Origin: Nitrososphaeraceae archaeon
GTDB taxonomy: Archaea; Thermoproteota; Nitrososphaeria; Nitrososphaerales; Nitrososphaeraceae
Length of the DNA stretch: 64,000 nucleotides
NCBI GenBank assembly: GCA_031316115.1
Contig: JALDRC010000001.1
Coordinates: forward strand, 372,001 to 436,000
Direction: 5' to 3'
The translations under genes were made by a program, and so were the position numbers. Under the pieces are notes generated by a model. That model had not been told where the DNA came from. It saw only the letters and a list, made by a program, of their open reading frames with translations, and searched no databases. Within the stretch, counting starts at the first letter, position 1, and every line of letters starts with the position of its first letter. This document shows positions 9,712-19,907 of the stretch, piece after piece.

Positions 9712-10107
9712 CAATAATCCCTCATCCAATGCTTAAAATCATCGTTAATATACTACAATTTTATCCATTTCATAAACCGGTGTAACTAGATTATATTATA
9801 GTCTATTATTAATATTCCAACAATTAGAATAAAAAAATAAAGTAATAATATTCAAATTTTTTATACAAATTATTTTAAAATTAATGTATTATTATTTTAA
9901 AATGTATTCATATCTTTGTATTGAAAATATTATTTCAAGATTGATTAGACTTCTTTGATTTATGTTAAAGACAATAAATAAATTAATCCTCATACTAAGT
10001 TTTTAAAATAAAATCTTATAAACCATTTTATCAAGAAGGCTTTAACTTTTATAAAATTTTTTGCATTAGATGAAGATTTTTATGATACCATGTAAATTTA
10101 TCTATTA
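9712..10107 (+). other. AT-rich intergenic region
   Basis: These 396 bp follow the topoisomerase VI operon and contain no supported gene. A TTTTTATGA element at about 10077-10085 lies 27 bp before the TTG of the next small gene and could be its TATA box. Confidence 0.4.
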
Positions 10108-10290
10108 TTGTTAGAAGCTAAATGTCACAAATGCGATAACAAGGCCTTAGTAGATGATGAAATGCAAATGGTGAGTTGTCCGAATTGCAATTCAGAGATT
10201 CCCTATGAAAAATACTTGGAGATAATGAAGGACAGGGCAATAAACATGGGCTTTGATTTTAGCGTTGATTTGAATAAAAATCCATTTTAA
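10108..10290 (+). CDS. Small zinc-ribbon protein
   Basis: A 60-residue protein with two CxxC knuckles: C6-x2-C9 and C24-x2-C27 (AKCHKCDN, VSCPNCNS). This pattern makes one zinc ribbon. It ends in a short helical and acidic tail (YEKYLEIMKDRAINMGFDF). The TTG start lies 27 bp after a TATA-like element, as expected for leaderless transcription. The family is not recognised. Such archaeal microproteins usually bind nucleic acid or protein partners. The gene converges on aIF2-gamma. Confidence 0.7.
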   Translation: MLEAKCHKCDNKALVDDEMQMVSCPNCNSEIPYEKYLEIMKDRAINMGFDFSVDLNKNPF

Positions 10291-10308
10291 AATAATTATA
10301 ATCAGAAC

Positions 10309-11571
10309 TTATTTTATTATTCCTGCTCCGATTAAACGCCATCTCTCTCCTATTTTTCTGCTAAGTGCAATACGACTATTCTGTAAAAGGCATATCGGTT
10401 TTTTAAGATTGATTTCTATTTTGTTACTTTTAGAATTCATTACCATTGCCATAGTAGCCGATGTTCCGATATTAACTCTAAGTGCCTCTCCTTTTTTTAT
10501 TGGTTCGACTTTAACCAATTCTTGTGTTCCTACTGCAGTATCAAAGAGATTCGTTTCAACAGATACAGAACTGACATTTTCTGGGAGTGTTCCTGGTTTT
10601 CCAACAACTGAGCCTATTAGAGAATCACTCTTAACTAGAGAAGGATCTAAAGTGGTGCCTATAGATACTAAGCCACCTGGTTTGACATTTTCCACCAAAC
10701 CTGCTCCGGTACCAAGACCAGAAATTTTTGAGTGAATTGGTTCATATTTGCCTTTGTTATTTAATATTCCTGGTCTTATTTCTATTTCATCACCTAAGTT
10801 GAATTCTCCTTGTATTAATGCTCCTCCTATTGCTCCACCACGTAGTTTTGCTATATGGATTCCAGGTTTGTTTATATCAAAAGATCGTAAAACATGCATT
10901 ACTGGATATGTGTTCTTGTTTCTCTCAGGTGTTTTAATATTATTTTCAAGGGATTCAATTAAAACATCAATATTGAGGTTATGCTGTGCAGAAATAGGTA
11001 TAATAGGTGCATTTTCTGCGACAGAATTTTTAACGAAATTTTTGATCTCATCATAATTTCCTAAAGCAATTTCTTTCTCAGTTAAATCAACCTTATTTTG
11101 GACAATTACGATTTGTTTTATCCCCAGAACCTGTAGAGCAAGCATATGTTCTCTTGTTTGAGGTTTAGGAACAGTCTCGTTTGCAGCAATTACTAAAATA
11201 GCTCCATCCATCAGACCTGCTCCAGACAACATATTAGCCATTAAACTCTCGTGTCCTGGTGAGTCTACAAAACTAGCTACTCTAAGTAGATGACTAGATT
11301 GTCCACAGTTGTTGCATATAGGTGTAGTAGAATAACATTCAGGGGTTGAACAATTAGAACATTTATAGAATGCTGCATCAGCATACCCTACTTTTATAGT
11401 AATTCCTCTTCGAAGCTCTTCACTATGAGCACTAGTCCAGATTCCAGTTATAGCCTCTATGAGAGTAGTTTTTCCGTGATCTACATGTCCTGAAGTACCT
11501 ATATTGATATTAGGTTGATAACCATACTCTTTAATGTACCAATCAGGAAGCGTTTCTTTCCAGTGCAACAT
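10309..11571 (-). CDS. eif2g: Translation initiation factor aIF2 subunit gamma
   Basis: The GTPase subunit of aIF2, which brings initiator Met-tRNA to the small ribosomal subunit. The G1 motif GHVDHGKT is at about 28-35, with switch segment RRGITIKVGYADA, G3 DSPGHE and G4 NKVD. The family-specific zinc knuckle CSNCSTPECYSTTPICNNCG follows. Domains II and III (EF-Tu-like barrels) complete the 420 residues. An EF-Tu/SelB-like start would lack the knuckle, which makes gamma the firm call. It is followed upstream on the same strand by rps6e (67 bp gap), a common archaeal gene order. Confidence 0.96.
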   Translation of the reverse strand: MLHWKETLPDWYIKEYGYQPNINIGTSGHVDHGKTTLIEAITGIWTSAHSEELRRGITIKVGYADAAFYKCSNCSTPECYSTTPICNNCGQSSHLLRVASFVDSPGHESLMANMLSGAGLMDGAILVIAANETVPKPQTREHMLALQVLGIKQIVIVQNKVDLTEKEIALGNYDEIKNFVKNSVAENAPIIPISAQHNLNIDVLIESLENNIKTPERNKNTYPVMHVLRSFDINKPGIHIAKLRGGAIGGALIQGEFNLGDEIEIRPGILNNKGKYEPIHSKISGLGTGAGLVENVKPGGLVSIGTTLDPSLVKSDSLIGSVVGKPGTLPENVSSVSVETNLFDTAVGTQELVKVEPIKKGEALRVNIGTSATMAMVMNSKSNKIEINLKKPICLLQNSRIALSRKIGERWRLIGAGIIK

Positions 11572-11638
11572 CGTCTTTTATTTTATCGGGGATATTAAGG
11601 TAATTGAAATTATATTTGCAATTATTTTTAATTAAAAT

Positions 11639-12043
11639 TTATTCTTGAGATGATTTCAATGATTCATTGTTTCCAGTTGTAGAGACTGGTTCTTCTAAAT
11701 TAACACCGTCTAGAATGCAGTTTAATTGATAAATATCCTCAGTAATCATATTGCCTCTTACAAGCTTTCTTACTCTTTTACCTTCAGTAGAATCATTCAT
11801 TCCTACTCCTTTAGTCATTAAAACGTATTTTTTTACCCCTCCATGAACATCCGAGCGCATTGGTGTGCCTGATTTATCGCTTCCTCCGGTAACTCTTAAT
11901 TTTCCACCTGCTAAACCGACAATATTAGAATCATAAGAGTTTCCAATTTTCCCTCCCAAGAAAGGTTGAGCATCTTTATCTTTAAGTTCATATGAGATAC
12001 TCTTACCTTTTTTATCGGAGACAACTAATTTAAAATTTACCAA
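11639..12043 (-). CDS. rps6e: Ribosomal protein S6e
   Basis: A small-subunit ribosomal protein shared by archaea and eukaryotes. It has the diagnostic core FLGGKIG, GLAGGKLRVTGGSDKSGTPMRSDVHGG and KRVRKLVRGNMI. The 134 residues are the short archaeal form without the eukaryotic phosphorylated tail. The start is TTG at 12043 (MVNFKLVVSDKKG). It probably forms an operon with aIF2-gamma. The region upstream is the largest nearly gene-free stretch of the window. Confidence 0.95.
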   Translation of the reverse strand: MVNFKLVVSDKKGKSISYELKDKDAQPFLGGKIGNSYDSNIVGLAGGKLRVTGGSDKSGTPMRSDVHGGVKKYVLMTKGVGMNDSTEGKRVRKLVRGNMITEDIYQLNCILDGVNLEEPVSTTGNNESLKSSQE

Positions 12044-12933
12044 TATTTATCGAACTAATCTAATCATTAATTAATCTTTGCACAAAACTTTTCTCCGCGA
12101 TTGATAAGGTATCTTTAAAGAATTTTGAATTATTTATTTTAACTTGTAATGTCATCATTAAAACATCACCAAATTGTTTCTTTTCTATGAGCTAAGAAGA
12201 ATACTATGTCAAAGTATAATATAATACGCTTCACTAATCTTTTATATATATTTCAAATAATATTTCTGGTACCTTTTCCCTGTTTGAGATAGATCTATCC
12301 TTACATTTATGAAAATTTCGATCTTATTTGAATTACAACTAATAGGATTTATTAAAAAATTTCGAAAAGCTTTTAGGATACATAATGTAACTTGACTTCT
12401 CAGTTAGATCGTTTCGCTATGTTATAATGAACAATGGTATAAAATAGAGCTTAATTCACAATAGCTGTTAATGAAGGGTGCATTTGAAAGAAAATTTGAC
12501 CATTTTCAATTGGTTATAATCTTAGACTATAAATATCTTGCATAATGCAAAAAATCTAAGAAAAAATACATGGAGAAAAAATAAAAAAACTAAATTTAAT
12601 GTATTATTTGATTTTTTATTCGTTTATATTGTTTCTAAATTAAGAATTAATGTCTATACAATCTCTTGATATGTATAGGTTGTTTCTTCTTTACCATAAC
12701 GCAATCTAAAAATATAGAGATTACAAATGTGAATAATAACCAAGTAATAAATGACTTTGGTAAGCAAATTAAATAAACCATTTTATACTCTATTATCAAT
12801 CTTCAAAATTAACCTGGACTTAAATGTTTATTAATATAATTCCATTCCATACAAAGTTAAGCAAAATAATATTCATAAACATCTTACAAAAAACTATGAA
12901 AACGTTTAAATCATTTCTCAATACCCTTAAAAT
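12044..12933 (+). other. Gene-poor AT-rich region, first part
   Basis: I see no supported coding sequence or RNA fold in these 890 bp between rps6e and the small zinc-ribbon ORF. All frames are broken by frequent stops and base composition is very AT-rich. It forms the left part of a 3.4 kb nearly empty interval. Confidence 0.5.
12905..12911 (+). promoter_or_regulatory. TATA box for small zinc-ribbon gene
   Basis: TTTAAAT centred 26 bp before the GTG at 12934. That is the spacing expected between an archaeal TATA box and the transcription start, so the transcript would be leaderless. Confidence 0.5.
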
Positions 12934-13071
12934 GTGGACCAATCGGAATTAAAAGAAATAATACATTGTCCTGTTTGCGAAAATGTAATGATTCATTTAC
13001 AATCTTGTCATTTGCGATGCAATAGTTGTGGAGCAGAGTTAACTTGCTCTGATAAAGGATCTATATGGTAA
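12934..13071 (+). CDS. Zinc-ribbon microprotein, 45 residues (not in ORF track)
   Basis: A GTG start opens MDQSELKEIIHCPVCENVMI...GSIW. Cysteines at 12, 15, 29 and 32 form CPVC and CNSC knuckles, with extra Cys at 25 and 38, so a zinc ribbon is likely. A TATA-like box lies 26 bp upstream, supporting leaderless transcription from this start. The frame is the only one in the 3.4 kb interval with protein-like composition. The function is unknown. Zinc-ribbon microproteins are common in Thaumarchaeota, but I cannot name the family. Confidence 0.6.
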   Translation: MDQSELKEIIHCPVCENVMIHLQSCHLRCNSCGAELTCSDKGSIW

Positions 13072-15458
13072 AAGAAAAAAACTATTGTATCGTATTGATT
13101 TTATGAATTTCCAACAATAGTTAAATTTTGTATATTTGTTTTGTTTTGAAGAAAAGTCATTGCTTAAATTTTTTGATCTTAAATCAGTTTTAGTTAAATA
13201 AGCATTGATTCCTAGCATATTAATCTAGAATAAATTAAGTTGATGGAGGTAACCGCATATTCAATAGACAAATTTTATGAGTTGAACAATAGCGGCTTGT
13301 CATCCATTTTAAGAGTCCTATTACAAATATAGGTGATAACTATTGAATTACATTTTTTGGTTTTATAATAATATAATATAGAGTATAAGATAAAGTTTTA
13401 TCACTCGAAAAATCTGATTTTTAGGCACAATAAACATACTGTATTCTATTATAACTGCGAACAACAAACTTTCATTATTTATTCTAAATTGACGAATATC
13501 TAATAAAAAATTTATTATACCAATACTATTGGAAGAATATTGTCAACTTCGAAAGGTGACTGGTCTATGAACGCATTTTTAATTTGCCATATTTACGTTT
13601 CTATCAAATCTGTTTTTAGAAACAAGATATAAGTCAATAGAATATATTCTATTCATAAAATATTACTATTTTTATGCTATCCTCGGATGTATTTTTATAT
13701 CCTTATAGGAGATACATATATTGAAATCCATAAGTGTGCTTATCATACAATTCATGAAAATCAAATCGATTGTTTGTAGAGAAGTTTACTGGTCTCTTTA
13801 TTATTGGGAGGGGCAGACATGAGATACATATGCCACATATATGAATATTCTCAGGCATAGATATTAAGAATGAACAAGTCTGCTTGCAAAAGAACAATAA
13901 TCAAACCTTTATTGGAAATTAAATGTATTTTGGATCCAAACAAAAATCATCACTTTATATCTATGGCTAAATACCCATTTCAATAACTGATATCAATACC
14001 AAGACTTCAATTTTTTCTTTTATTATTTGCGTAAAACATAATCTCGCTCCTTTACAAAAGTCTTGTTGAAAGCAACAGATAGATAATTTTATAATTTAAA
14101 AACTACTCCCTTTTATACTAATTCTGATTTTAATATCTGCAGATAATATAGAATCTTAAAGTGCACCGTAAAAAAATTAGTCTGCAAAGTATTATGTATA
14201 TCTGAAAGCCTTTCATTACCGTTTTGTCATAATTCAGATCTATGGAATGCCTAGTATTTATGAAATAGCTTTAGAAAGCTAAACCAAACAATACACCTAC
14301 TATAAAACATTTAAAAATAATAATCTGAGAGGCAACATATCTTCTATCTGGTCTTTCTATTATATTATTATGTGCCCAGCTTATCAACCCTCTCAAATAC
14401 AAAATATTGAGAAGTACATCTGATCCTTCCTGCTGTAATAGTTTGTTAATTTGTATCTTGTTATCCCACAGTATAGTAAACCCATTAATTAGATTTATTC
14501 ATTATAAAAATACAATTATTAGGATTCATTTTGAATTATTTACTAATATCATATAGCAATGAAGAAAAGTAATTATTGATACTATTATGTGGGATTGTAT
14601 GATGTGATCATTTGAATTTTTGCCAATTTGATGTAATTGTATATTATTATATCAATAAAAATTGGTTTTTAGGTGGTCGTACTAAACATAAAATAGCTAA
14701 ATTTCTCTTATTGTATATTTAATTATAGTTATTATTGTATATTTCTGGACTATTGAAGATGTCTAAAATATTAAGTTATTGGTAATAAAATATCATGTTA
14801 AAATACTTGATTTCTAGTCATAATAATATAAATTTAGTAATTTAACTAATTGTTCTAGAAGATATGTAAAACTTTTAATAATTTAATTTTCCTTTTAAAA
14901 AATGACACAGTTATACAAGATTGTTTGTATGGACAGATCTTGTAATTTAATGAGTTCAAGTTATTTCTTACAATAATATATTAAATCAAACTCAAATATA
15001 AAATAACAAATATTTTCGATTTCTTGGTTTTTAAAACTATGTCATTTAAAATAATAAAAAATTTGAAATTATATAGATACCATTGCAATTGATTACAAAA
15101 GAAGTCTTAACAATCACCAGCACGAGATAGTTGAATGTTTATTTGGTTTTTTTAGAATTTGTCCAATTTTTTGGCTTAACTATATATATGCTTTATAATA
15201 ATTCCGAGATTGACTTTATATTCCTTGTTTTATAGAAATAAAATTCGATAAAATAACACGGAAATAATATCAATTTAGAGTATGTAATCATAATTTTTTT
15301 CTCAAATTTATTTCTATTAAGTTTAAAATACAATAATATATAAAAAATAATGAGTAGATTATATAATATTTTACTTTGTAAATAATTATTTTATTTTTTT
15401 CTTTTGGTAAAGATATCTTAAAAACACTAACAGAAACAAAAGATTAAATATTTAACTT
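13072..15458 (+). other. Gene-poor AT-rich region, second part
   Basis: About 2.4 kb without a supported gene. The track ORF at 13703-13897 has no recognisable features and no promoter-start arrangement. A 30-residue frame from ATG 13243 is also too short to support. No tRNA, stable GC-rich RNA fold, tandem repeat or IS remnant was found by eye. Its size is unusual beside the compact operons nearby. It could hold an AT-rich regulatory or replication-related region, or decayed sequence. Confidence 0.5.
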
Positions 15459-15482
15459 TTGTATTGTCACATCGGTAGAGAA

Positions 15483-15872
15483 ATGATAGCAAAAAAAAAT
15501 GTAAAACCAAAGAAAGAGACGACCAAAGAACCTAAAGAAACAAAACCAAAGGAAACAAAACCAACAAAATCAGTACCAATTACAGTAGAATTAGATATTC
15601 TAAAGATACTTATTAACGAGAGACCTCTAATTCCGCTCCTAAGAGTATTGAAAACGAATAAAGAATTACATACCAGAGAATTATTGATAACAATGGGAAG
15701 TTGGGGATATGGACAATCCTTGATGAAACGAGCTACCAATCTAGGTTTGATAGATAGAAAAATTAAGAAAGAAAAGTCAAGAGGAAGAGGAAAACCTAGG
15801 ATATATAACGCTTTAACAAACAAGGGCAGAGAAGTGGTTAAACTAGCAGATAGAATAGGCTACGAAAAATAA
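15483..15872 (+). CDS. Winged-helix DNA-binding protein with Lys/Thr/Pro-rich N-terminus
   Basis: I chose ATG 15483 (MIAKKNVKPKKE) over the track's TTG 15459, because a TATA-like AAATATTTAAC at about 15445-15453 would place the transcript start downstream of the TTG. Residues 1-35 are a low-complexity basic tail with repeats of KETKPKETKP. The rest is a winged helix: LDILKILINERPLIPLLRVLK, recognition helix YGQSLMKRATNLGLI, then a basic wing KKEKSRGRGKPRIYNALT. It is probably a chromatin-like or regulatory DNA-binding protein. The exact family is not recognised. It precedes a PIN-domain gene by about 50 bp. Confidence 0.7.
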   Translation: MIAKKNVKPKKETTKEPKETKPKETKPTKSVPITVELDILKILINERPLIPLLRVLKTNKELHTRELLITMGSWGYGQSLMKRATNLGLIDRKIKKEKSRGRGKPRIYNALTNKGREVVKLADRIGYEK

Positions 15873-15921
15873 CCTTAATATTTTTTTAAATTCACATTTT
15901 TTTTAAAATGGCTTCGATACT

Positions 15922-16317
15922 ATGGATGTATTATGTGATACAAGTTTTTTATTAATAATAGTCACAAATCCTATAAAAATGATGGATTCGGTTGAGAAAG
16001 ATTTTGGAAAAATTAATTTTATTGTTCCTGATGTAGTAATAGACGAATTATGCCGTCTGCAACAGAAATCTACTATGAAAAAAGCTAAATTAGCGAAATT
16101 AGCAATGGAGATCTCAAAGAAATTTCCAAAGGTTACCACATCTAAATTTAAACACATAGATGATAACATTCTCGAATATGCTTATATACATAAATGTGCT
16201 GTAGCGACACTTGATAAAAAACTTATTAAAGATTTAAGCGCCAAAAACATTATTGTCATATCTCTGAGAAATAACAAGATGGTTATAGTAAATAATTATC
16301 GAAATAGACAAACTTAA
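15922..16317 (+). CDS. PIN-domain ribonuclease (Fcf1/Utp24-like, COG1412 type)
   Basis: A 131-residue PIN-fold protein. The first acidic residue is in LCDTSFLL, the second in VIDELCRL, and later acidic positions are in HIDDNILEYA and ATLDKKLIKDL. This arrangement matches archaeal single-domain PIN proteins related to the rRNA processing factor Fcf1/Utp24, often encoded near aIF2-gamma and S6e. That context is present here, although interrupted by the 3.4 kb gap. A VapC-type toxin is the alternative, but no antitoxin-like gene is adjacent. Likely role: rRNA processing or RNA decay. Confidence 0.8.
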   Translation: MDVLCDTSFLLIIVTNPIKMMDSVEKDFGKINFIVPDVVIDELCRLQQKSTMKKAKLAKLAMEISKKFPKVTTSKFKHIDDNILEYAYIHKCAVATLDKKLIKDLSAKNIIVISLRNNKMVIVNNYRNRQT

Positions 16318-16341
16318 ATTTGAAATTTAATAATAAAAAAT

Positions 16342-16995
16342 GTGGAAATTAATAATGTTAAATTAGAATGGCTTGGGCATGATGGATATAAAATAATAAC
16401 TTCTGACAATTTAAAAATTTATATCGACCCATATAAATTAGATAAGAAGCATAACAAAAAGGATGCTGGGATAATCTTAATTTCACATAATCATTTTGAT
16501 CATTTAAGCCCAGAAGATTTGCGGATGGTAAGAAATGAAAATTCGTTGGTTATAGCCGCCAAAGAATGTGTTGACAAGCTGAAACAAGAGGGATTCAAAA
16601 ACATAAAGGAAGTAGAACCAGGCGAAATATTCAAAGAGGATGGTATTTCAATAGAAGTTGTTCCTGCTTATAACGTGGACAAAAATTTTCATCCCAAAGT
16701 GAATAAAAATGTCGGATTTAATATAACTGTAAACGACATTTCAATATATCACTGCGGCGATACCGACGTTATTCCTGAAATGAAGAATATAAAAACAGAT
16801 ATAGCCCTGGTTCCTGTCTCTGGAGTTTACGTGATGAATGCAGAAGAAGCTGCACTTGCAGTAAATGACATTATTAAACCTTCAAAGTTTGCAATTCCAA
16901 TGCACTATGGAAGTATTGTTGGGAGCGAGGAAGATGCGATTAAATTTAAAAAGGCAGTTAGGACTTGTGATGTTCTAATTTTGAATAAAGAATAA
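16342..16995 (+). CDS. MBL-fold metal-dependent hydrolase (UPF0173-like)
   Basis: A 217-residue metallo-beta-lactamase-fold protein. The metal-binding signature SHNHFDHLS (HxHxDH) is at about 50-58. A downstream metal ligand region is YHCGDTDVIPEM, and a final His lies in IPMHYGSIVG. The N-terminal WLGHDGYKI segment is typical of the UPF0173/L-ascorbate-lactonase-like branch. The natural substrate is unknown. The start is GTG 16342. It follows the PIN gene by 24 bp and could share its transcript. Confidence 0.85.
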   Translation: MEINNVKLEWLGHDGYKIITSDNLKIYIDPYKLDKKHNKKDAGIILISHNHFDHLSPEDLRMVRNENSLVIAAKECVDKLKQEGFKNIKEVEPGEIFKEDGISIEVVPAYNVDKNFHPKVNKNVGFNITVNDISIYHCGDTDVIPEMKNIKTDIALVPVSGVYVMNAEEAALAVNDIIKPSKFAIPMHYGSIVGSEEDAIKFKKAVRTCDVLILNKE

Positions 16996-17348
16996 ATTAT
17001 ACACTTGCTATTTTTATATTCGGTTAAAATATAAAGTTCTATATATCTTACTCAGATAGACTGGAAATTTTAAAATTCTTTTAATTATTGTCATTAATAA
17101 AATACATCAATACACCTATTAATAACAAGTCTATAAATAGGTTAAATTGATGAACTTCGCCTAACAGTTTAGATACAACTATAGATTGAAAGAAAATCAG
17201 TTGAGGGATTTATAGTACGGGATTGATACAAATTTAAATATTAATAAAAGGATTGCAATGGTTACCCTATATTTACCTGTACAAAATATTGATTTCAATA
17301 AAAGATGTAAAACGAAAATTTATGTACCTCATTTTATTTTCATAGAAC
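16996..17348 (+). other. Intergenic region with promoter-like AT tracts
   Basis: A 353 bp stretch with no supported gene. AAAATTTATGTA at about 17315-17326 may be the TATA box of the following thioredoxin-fold gene. Confidence 0.4.
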
Positions 17349-17897
17349 ATGGCTAGAACTCTATCAGAACAAAAATTAACCATTGGCGATAAGGCGCCTT
17401 TATTTAAATTACAAGGAATAGATGGAAAAGATTACTCGTTAAGCGAGTTTAATAGTAAATTGACTCTAATAATCTTTATTTGTAATCATTGTCCTTTTGT
17501 AAAGGCAAGAATTAACGATATAATCAATCTTCGATCCTCATTCCCATCTAATGAACTTCAAATAATAGCTATTAATAGTAACGATCCTTCCTATCAAGAT
17601 GAAGGTTTTGAAAATATGAAATATTTTGCGAATGAATATAATTTGAATTTCCCTTATCTTTTCGATGAGACACAGGACGTAGCTAAAGCATATGGTGCGG
17701 TATGTACACCGGATCCATTTCTACTAGATTCCAATAAAACCTTGGTATTTCATGGAAAGATAAATGATGCAGTGGAACCGGAATCGAAACCACGTGTCCA
17801 TGTGATGAAAGAAAACATAATGAAATTATTAAACGGAGAAAAATTAGAAAAGCCATTTGATCCCTCAATAGGATGTTCAATCAAGTGGAAAAATTAA
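17349..17897 (+). CDS. Thioredoxin-fold redoxin (AhpC/TSA-like)
   Basis: A 182-residue protein of the AhpC/TSA-ResA group. The N-terminal GDKAPLFKLQGIDGKDYSLSEF is typical, followed by FICNHCPFVKARI with a C-x-x-C active site (CNHC). The cis-Pro region is CTPDPFLLD. It probably acts as a cytosolic thiol-disulphide oxidoreductase or peroxidase, since no signal peptide is seen. The CNHC/CTPDPF combination is found in a widespread uncharacterised redoxin family. It lies 37 bp upstream of uvrB, but uvrB has its own TATA box. Confidence 0.88.
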   Translation: MARTLSEQKLTIGDKAPLFKLQGIDGKDYSLSEFNSKLTLIIFICNHCPFVKARINDIINLRSSFPSNELQIIAINSNDPSYQDEGFENMKYFANEYNLNFPYLFDETQDVAKAYGAVCTPDPFLLDSNKTLVFHGKINDAVEPESKPRVHVMKENIMKLLNGEKLEKPFDPSIGCSIKWKN

Positions 17898-17903
17898 TTT
17901 TTC

Positions 17904-17910
17904 TTTATAA
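17904..17910 (+). promoter_or_regulatory. TATA box of the uvrBAC operon
   Basis: TTTATAA in CTTTATAAAG is centred about 27-28 bp before the TTG start of uvrB at 17935. This predicts a leaderless transcript and supports the TTG as the true start. Confidence 0.6.
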
Positions 17911-17934
17911 AGATGAAAAACTAGCATTCAACAA

Positions 17935-19905
17935 TTGAAAGCAACTGATTCTGAATTCCAATTAAATTCAAAATTTACTCCTAAGGGAGATCAGGCTAAT
18001 GCGGTAAAAGATTTACTTAACGGACTCGAAAAAAAAGAAAAATCGATTCAAACTCTTTTGGGAGTTACTGGTAGTGGAAAAACTTTCACGGTCGCTAATA
18101 TAATAGCATCGTATAACAAGAATACACTCGTTATTTCTCCAAACAAGACTCTAGCAACGCAATTGTATACTGAATTTAAAGAATTTTTCCCCTCGAATAA
18201 TATTGGATATTTCGTTAGTTTTTATGATTATTACCAACCTGAAAGCTACATGCCTCAGACAGATACATACATCGAAAAGGATACTAATGTAAATGAAACA
18301 ATAGAAAAAATGAGATTAGAAGCAACTACAATGTTAATGTCTGGAGAACCTACTATTATTGTTTCTACTGTATCATGTATTTATTCACTAGGATCTCCAT
18401 CTGAATGGGAAAATAGTTCTATTTCCTTATACAAGGATTTTGAAATAACAAGAAGTGAGATCATCCACAGACTTGTTGAGTCAAGATATGAACGAAATGA
18501 TGTTAATTTATCTCAAGGAAATTTCAGAGTAAGAGGTGAATTTGTTGACATTTTTCCTGCATATTCTAATAATTTAATAAGAATTGAATTAGATGGAAAT
18601 ACGATTAGTAATATAACGATATATGAACCTGTAACAATGAATAAAATAAAAAATATCGATAAAATTAAAGTCTTTCCTGCCAAACATTTTGTCATAGATG
18701 AGGAGAAGAGAAGTATTGCAATAAAGTCTATAAGAAAAGAACTCAAAGAATGGATTACGAATTTAAAGAATGACTTGGAAAAAGAAAGATTAATTTCTAG
18801 AACTAATTATGATTTAGAGATGTTAAAAGAGCTTGGGTACTGCTCTGGAATAGAAAATTATTCGCGCCATTTTGACAGAAGAAGTCCAGGCCAACCTCCT
18901 TATTGTTTGTTAGATTTCTTTGAAAAGGATTTTTTAATTGTCATAGATGAATCACATGTTACAATACCACAACTTAGGGGTATGTTTAATGGTGATCATA
19001 CGAGAAAAAAAAGTCTTGTTGAGTATGGCTTTAGATTACCTAGTGCATTCGATAACAGACCACTTAAATTTGCTGAATTTGAAAAGTATTTAAATAAAGT
19101 TATTTATGTTTCCGCAACACCAGGATATTACGAACTTAGTTCTAGCTCACAAGTTGTAGAACAACTGATTAGACCAACTGGTTTGGTAGATCCTAAAATA
19201 GAAATAAGGAGATCTACCGATCAAATTAATGATTTTATTTCTGAGGTAAAATTAGCCGTAAAAAAGGATCAACGGATTCTAGTTACTACATTAACAAAAA
19301 GAATGGCGGAAGACCTAGCAGAATATCTTGCAAAAAAAAATATTAAAGTTAGGTATCTGCATTCTGAAATCGAAGGATTAGAAAGGACTGAGTTGATTCG
19401 TCAATTGCGATTAGGAGAGTTTGATGTTCTTGTAGGTATTAACCTTCTAAGAGAGGGTTTGGATATTCCAGAAGTTTCCCTTGTGGCAATTTTTGATGCC
19501 GATAAAGAAGGATTCTTACGAAATGAGGTGAGTTTAATTCAGACTTTCGGAAGAGCTGCGAGAAATATAGAAGGAAGAGTAATAATGTATTGTGAAAAAG
19601 TCACACAATCAATGAAGTTTGCTGTTGAAGAAACAGATAGAAGAAGAGCTAAACAGATCGAATATAATATAAAACTTGGAATTAGACCAAGATCTATAAT
19701 TAAGCCTATACCAGACACAAGACACAATAAAACAGATAAAGAAATCCTAAAGTCAATGAGTAAGAAAGATTTACGGAAACTGTCAATTGAAACAGAAAGC
19801 ATTATGAAAAAATGGGCGGATCAATTGGATTTTGAGAAGGCCATAGAATATAGAGATAAGTTAAAAATTATCAATCAACAACTGGGAATTACAGAGATAA
19901 GTTAA
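17935..19905 (+). CDS. uvrB: Excinuclease ABC subunit B
   Basis: The damage-verifying helicase of bacterial-type nucleotide excision repair. Visible are Walker [11 protein letters not shown] (about 43-52), the damage-contacting beta-hairpin region [22 protein letters not shown]-like [11 protein letters not shown], and helicase motif VI in QTFGRAARN. The C-terminal UVR domain (about 620-650: [19 protein letters not shown]) binds UvrC. The 656 residues are normal length. The start is TTG with a TATA box 27 bp upstream. It is the first gene of a tight operon with uvrA two bases downstream. UvrABC in archaea is a bacterial acquisition restricted mainly to mesophiles. Confidence 0.97.
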   Translation: MKATDSEFQLNSKFTPKGDQANAVKDLLNGLEKKEKSIQTLLGVTGSGKTFTVANIIASYNKNTLVISPNKTLATQLYTEFKEFFPSNNIGYFVSFYDYYQPESYMPQTDTYIEKDTNVNETIEKMRLEATTMLMSGEPTIIVSTVSCIYSLGSPSEWENSSISLYKDFEITRSEIIHRLVESRYERNDVNLSQGNFRVRGEFVDIFPAYSNNLIRIELDGNTISNITIYEPVTMNKIKNIDKIKVFPAKHFVIDEEKRSIAIKSIRKELKEWITNLKNDLEKERLISRTNYDLEMLKELGYCSGIENYSRHFDRRSPGQPPYCLLDFFEKDFLIVIDESHVTIPQLRGMFNGDHTRKKSLVEYGFRLPSAFDNRPLKFAEFEKYLNKVIYVSATPGYYELSSSSQVVEQLIRPTGLVDPKIEIRRSTDQINDFISEVKLAVKKDQRILVTTLTKRMAEDLAEYLAKKNIKVRYLHSEIEGLERTELIRQLRLGEFDVLVGINLLREGLDIPEVSLVAIFDADKEGFLRNEVSLIQTFGRAARNIEGRVIMYCEKVTQSMKFAVEETDRRRAKQIEYNIKLGIRPRSIIKPIPDTRHNKTDKEILKSMSKKDLRKLSIETESIMKKWADQLDFEKAIEYRDKLKIINQQLGITEIS

Positions 19906-19907
19906 AT

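Noticed and set aside
13243-13335. 30-codon frame starting MEVTAYSIDKFYELNN
   Set aside because: Too short to support; the nearest TATA-like element is about 50 bp away and no conserved motif is present.
13703-13897. 64-codon minus-strand ORF in the large intergenic gap
   Set aside because: No recognisable domain, biased Cys/Phe/Ile composition expected from AT-rich chance frames, and no promoter-start arrangement.
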